Assembly: GCA_014804225.1 (NCBI GenBank)
Contig: JAAVAF010000024.1
Span: 1 to 8,810 of the forward strand
Source of the DNA: Lachnospiraceae bacterium
GTDB taxonomy: Bacteria > Bacillota > Clostridia > Lachnospirales > Lachnospiraceae
Reading direction: 5' to 3'
DNA: 8,810 bases
The notes under the pieces were generated by a model. It saw only the letters and a program-made list of their open reading frames with translations, did not search any database and was not told the origin of the DNA. Position numbers and translations under genes: made by a program. This document shows positions 5,884 to 8,810 of this stretch, piece after piece (the stretch's first letter is position 1; every line of letters begins with the position of its first letter).

Positions 5884-8283
5884 ATGAACGAAAAAGCATT
5901 ACGCATACTAGAATACGATAAAATAATCGATATGCTGACAGAAAAAGCGACCTCCGCTCCAGGCAAGGAGCTCTGTAAAATATTAAAACCGATGACCGAT
6001 CTGGCAAAAATCGAGGAAGCACAAAAGCAGACCGCCGATGCGTTTTCGCGTCTTGTAAAGGGTGGACGCGCAAATTTCAGCGGGAACACTGATATCAGCT
6101 ACAGCATCAAAGTGTTGGAAATCGGCGGTGCGCTCTCTGCTGCCGAACTGTTGAAAATCTCCGCATTACTTGCCTGTGCTGCGAGAGCAAAAACATTTTC
6201 GCGGACAGAGCTCGATGACGAAATCGAGGACAGTCTGCAAAAGTTTTTTGCAAACTTGGAACCGCTGACGCCGCTGCAAAGTGAAATTAACCGCTGTATT
6301 CTATCGGAGGAGGAAATTGCCGACGACGCAAGCGCCACGCTAAAACATATTCGCCGCAGTGTAAACCTCACTAACGAAAAAATCCATAGCCAGCTCACAA
6401 GCATGGTAAACGGCAGCTACCGCACCTATCTTCAGGATGCGGTTATCACCATGCGCGACAACCGCTATTGCATTCCAGTCAAGTCGGAGTACAAAGCGAA
6501 CGTTCCCGGTATGATTCACGACCAGTCGTCAACCGGTTCCACTCTTTTTATTGAACCGACCGTGATTGTAAATCTGAACAATCAATTAAAAGAACTTGCA
6601 ATTCAGGAAAAAACCGAAATTGAAAGAATTCTTGCCCAGCTGAGTGCAAATGCAAGCGAATTTACTGCAGAACTTGCAAATAATTATCGTCTTTTGACCA
6701 TTTTGGACTTTATTTTTGCCCGCGCGGCACTTGCAATCGACATGAATGCATCGCGCCCGCTATTTAATAACAACCGTTATATTAATATCCGCAAAGGCAG
6801 ACACCCATTATTGAATAAAAAAAGTGTCGTTCCGATTGACATCCATTTAGGCGCAGATTTTGACCTTTTAATTGTCACGGGTCCAAACACAGGCGGAAAA
6901 ACCGTATCCCTTAAAACGGTCGGGCTTTTTACCCTGATGGGTCAATCCGGACTCCATATCCCTGCACTTGACCGTTCGGAACTTGGCGTCTTTACAGAGG
7001 TTTATGCGGACATTGGCGATGAGCAGAGCATTGAGCAGAGTCTGTCGACGTTCTCTGCCCATATGACAAACACGATTTCGATTTTAAATAACGCGGACGA
7101 GCATTCGTTATGCATCTTTGACGAGCTTGGCGCCGGAACAGATCCTACGGAGGGTGCCGCGCTTGCGATTGCAATCTTAAAACATCTGCATGACAGGGGC
7201 ATTCGCACGATGGCAACGACACACTACAGTGAGCTGAAGGTCTTTGCGCTCACAACTCCATATGTGGAAAATGCATGCTGCGAATTTGATGTGGAAACAC
7301 TACGCCCCACATACCGTCTCCTTATCGGTATTCCCGGAAAAAGTAACGCCTTTGCAATTTCGTCAAAGCTTGGGCTTTCCGATGAAATCATTGAATCCGC
7401 GAAAGAGCACATCAGTGAAGAAGCGGAAACCTTTGAGGATTTGCTTGCAAACCTTGAGGACAGCCGCCGTACCATCGAAAAAGAACAAAACGAAATTTCA
7501 AGCTACAAAGCAGAGATTGCTTCCCTAAAGCAAAAGCTCGAGCAAAAACAGGAACGGCTTGACACGCAGAAGGACCGCATTTTACGTGAGGCAAACGAGG
7601 AAGCGCGCAAAATTCTTCAGGATGCAAAAGATGTGGCTGATGAAACGATACGAAATTTCCAAAAAGCAAACAACCAGACCTCTATAAAGGATTTAGAAAA
7701 AGCGCGGACGAAAGTGCGTGATAAGATTAGTGAAAAAAATAACAAACTAAGCACCACAGAGCAAAAACCGACGCATAAGCTCTTAAAACCAAACCAGATC
7801 AAGCCTGGCGATATGGTTAAAGTTGTGACGATGGGACTGAAAGGCACCGTATCCTCAAAGCCTGATGCAAAGGGTGATTTATTTGTACAGTGCGGCATTA
7901 TCCGTTCCAAGGTCAATATAAAGGATTTGGTACTTGTAAACGAGGAAGCGATGCCCGGCATTGCAAACTACAAAAAAAATTGGGAGAGCTCTGGCTCTGC
8001 TTCCGGTGCAAGCCACATTTCCTCCTCAAAAACGGCTACACTTTCCACGGAAATCAATCTTCTCGGACGCACGGTTGATGAAGCGCTTGCAGAACTTGAC
8101 AAATATCTCGATGACGCTTATCTGTCACACGCTCCAAGCGTGCGCATTGTCCACGGAAAGGGTACGGGGGCGCTCAGACAGGCTGTGCATCAGTATTTAA
8201 AGCGGATTTCTTATGTAAAGTCGTACCATTTGGGGGAATATGGCGAGGGAGACGCCGGCGTCACGATTGCAGAATTCAAATAA
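5884..8283 (+). CDS. mutS2: Endonuclease MutS2 / ribosome-rescue factor
   Basis: A 799-residue MutS2; the B. subtilis protein has 785. MutS2 is an ABC-type ATPase linked to suppression of homologous recombination and, in B. subtilis, to splitting of collided ribosomes. Order: MutS-like core and clamp helices (about 1-315); ATPase with Walker A GPNTGGKT (333-340), ABC-type segment DIGDEQSIEQSLSTFSAHM (376-394) and Walker B CIFDELGAGTDP (410-421); a long coiled coil (about 510-625); a KOW-like domain (about 638-688); and a C-terminal Smr domain (about 721-799) with HGKGTG at 757-762. The LDLRG motif usual at the start of Smr reads INLLGR here. The start at 5884 has GGGGA 5 bp upstream, and MNEKALRILEYDKII matches typical family starts; an in-frame ATG at 5872 has no such site. 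It is transcribed divergently from the HtrA-like gene and looks intact. Confidence 0.95.
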   Translation: MNEKALRILEYDKIIDMLTEKATSAPGKELCKILKPMTDLAKIEEAQKQTADAFSRLVKGGRANFSGNTDISYSIKVLEIGGALSAAELLKISALLACAARAKTFSRTELDDEIEDSLQKFFANLEPLTPLQSEINRCILSEEEIADDASATLKHIRRSVNLTNEKIHSQLTSMVNGSYRTYLQDAVITMRDNRYCIPVKSEYKANVPGMIHDQSSTGSTLFIEPTVIVNLNNQLKELAIQEKTEIERILAQLSANASEFTAELANNYRLLTILDFIFARAALAIDMNASRPLFNNNRYINIRKGRHPLLNKKSVVPIDIHLGADFDLLIVTGPNTGGKTVSLKTVGLFTLMGQSGLHIPALDRSELGVFTEVYADIGDEQSIEQSLSTFSAHMTNTISILNNADEHSLCIFDELGAGTDPTEGAALAIAILKHLHDRGIRTMATTHYSELKVFALTTPYVENACCEFDVETLRPTYRLLIGIPGKSNAFAISSKLGLSDEIIESAKEHISEEAETFEDLLANLEDSRRTIEKEQNEISSYKAEIASLKQKLEQKQERLDTQKDRILREANEEARKILQDAKDVADETIRNFQKANNQTSIKDLEKARTKVRDKISEKNNKLSTTEQKPTHKLLKPNQIKPGDMVKVVTMGLKGTVSSKPDAKGDLFVQCGIIRSKVNIKDLVLVNEEAMPGIANYKKNWESSGSASGASHISSSKTATLSTEINLLGRTVDEALAELDKYLDDAYLSHAPSVRIVHGKGTGALRQAVHQYLKRISYVKSYHLGEYGEGDAGVTIAEFK

Positions 8284-8360
8284 AACGAAAAGTATTTCTA
8301 AGGCAGTAAATCGAATAAAATTCGATTTAGACACTGCCTAAGAAATGCTATATTTCGTTT
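8283..8360. repeat. Large palindromic hairpin after mutS2
   Basis: A nearly self-complementary 78-nt stretch. The outer arms are AAACGAAA (8283-8290) and TTTCGTTT (8353-8360). The middle stem pairs 8291-8307 with 8333-8349, with one A-A mismatch and one G-T pair. The tip is AAATCGAAT-AAA-ATTCGATTT (8308-8328). It begins on the last base of the mutS2 stop codon. The 3' arm is only moderately U-rich, with no run of more than three, so termination is possible but not typical. It could also be a small palindromic mobile repeat or an mRNA end-protecting structure. Confidence 0.75.
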
Positions 8361-8361
8361 A

Positions 8362-8388
8362 GAAGAATGCAAAGGACGTGCATTCTTC
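8362..8388. repeat. Second hairpin ahead of the response regulator gene
   Basis: GAAGAATGCA (8362-8371) and TGCATTCTTC (8379-8388) form a perfect 10-bp stem with a 7-nt loop. No U-tract follows; instead TATAAT begins at 8392. With the preceding palindrome this fills most of the 134 bp between the two genes. It may act as a transcript-end or leader structure. Confidence 0.7.
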
Positions 8389-8391
8389 GCA

Positions 8392-8397
8392 TTATAA
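8392..8397 (+). promoter_or_regulatory. Possible -10 box of the response regulator gene
   Basis: A perfect TATAAT lies 20 bp before the ATG at 8418. No -35 match is present at 17 bp, where the second hairpin sits. Transcription from here would leave a very short leader, with AAGGA near its 5' end, so it may be chance in AT-rich DNA. Confidence 0.25.
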
Positions 8398-8417
8398 TAA
8401 AAAAGGAATGATAAACT

Positions 8418-8810
8418 ATGGCTAATAAACAAAAAATTTTAATTGTTGATGATGACGAGAATATCGCGGAGCTGATTTCATTATATATGACAAAAGAATG
8501 CTTTGAAACAAAAATTGTATACGACGGTGAGTCGGCATTGAGAGAAGCGGAAAGCTTTTCGCCCGACTTGATTTTGCTTGACTTAATGCTCCCCGGCATC
8601 GACGGATATCAGGTATGCCGCGAGGTGCGCCAAAAGTCGCAGACGCCAATTATCATGCTTTCTGCAAAGGGCGAAGTCTTTGACAAGGTGCTTGGGTTAG
8701 AGCTTGGCGCCGACGATTATCTCGAAAAGCCTTTTGACACAAAGGAGCTCGTGGCACGTGTAAAGGCTGTTTTGCGCCGCTATAAAACGGCTGCGCCCAC
8801 TGCGCCTGCC
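8418..8810 (+). CDS. OmpR/PhoB-type response regulator, 3' truncated by the window
   Basis: The first 131 residues of a response regulator; the reading frame is open to the window end. The receiver domain (about 5-120) is complete. The acidic pocket is Asp11-Asp13, the phospho-acceptor Asp55 (LILLDLMLPGIDG), the switch Ser82 (IIMLSAKG) and the conserved Lys104 (YLEKPFD). The sequence LGLELGADDYLEKPFDTKELVARVKAVLRR is typical of receivers joined to an OmpR-type winged helix. The output domain lies beyond the window, and the last residues (TAAPTAPA) look like the linker to it. Family members are phosphorylated by a partner histidine kinase and bind DNA as dimers. The start ATG has AAGGA 10 bp upstream. 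Target genes and signal cannot be told from this fragment. Confidence 0.9.
   Translation, partial: MANKQKILIVDDDENIAELISLYMTKECFETKIVYDGESALREAESFSPDLILLDLMLPGIDGYQVCREVRQKSQTPIIMLSAKGEVFDKVLGLELGADDYLEKPFDTKELVARVKAVLRRYKTAAPTAPA

Overview
The window looks like chromosome of a low-to-moderate GC Firmicute, most probably a Lachnospiraceae-type gut Clostridium. The grounds are strong GGAGG-type ribosome binding sites, the mix of YhaM, RlmD-type, MutS2 and OmpR-type proteins, and a TnpV protein, which is typical of clostridial mobile elements. The assignment rests on protein style, not on a search.

Layout. Positions 1-1518 are mobile-element DNA on the minus strand: a ParB-like gene followed 25 bp later by a tnpV gene, then a leader whose Shine-Dalgarno sequence points at a start codon sitting on the window edge. 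Positions 1519-1834 hold no convincing gene, only inverted repeats and what appears to be the edge of the element. Positions 1835-5713 are a minus-strand chromosomal cluster, in transcription order: a membrane-anchored HtrA-like protein that has lost its catalytic triad, the YhaM 3'-5' exoribonuclease, and the RlmD/RlmCD 23S rRNA methyltransferase. A compact back-to-back promoter pair (5759-5842) serves this cluster and the divergent plus-strand mutS2 (5884-8283). Large hairpins follow mutS2, then a truncated OmpR-type response regulator runs off the right end.

How the genes relate. YhaM (RNA decay), RlmD (23S rRNA m5U) and MutS2 (DNA recombination control and rescue of collided ribosomes) are conserved RNA, ribosome or genome upkeep functions. 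The response regulator probably starts a separate two-component locus. The mobile element lies directly downstream of rlmD. The 3' end of this gene family is a known attachment site for streptococcal integrative elements and prophages, so the DNA on the left is probably an element integrated at rlmD.

Most notable: (1) the probable integration junction just beyond the catalytic Glu of RlmD; (2) a transmembrane HtrA/PDZ pseudoprotease with His, Asp and Ser all replaced; (3) paired perfect or near-perfect hairpins in two intergenic regions; (4) a 15-bp tandem repeat that duplicates the extended -10 box of mutS2. I see no CRISPR array, tRNA, rRNA or clear new defence system.
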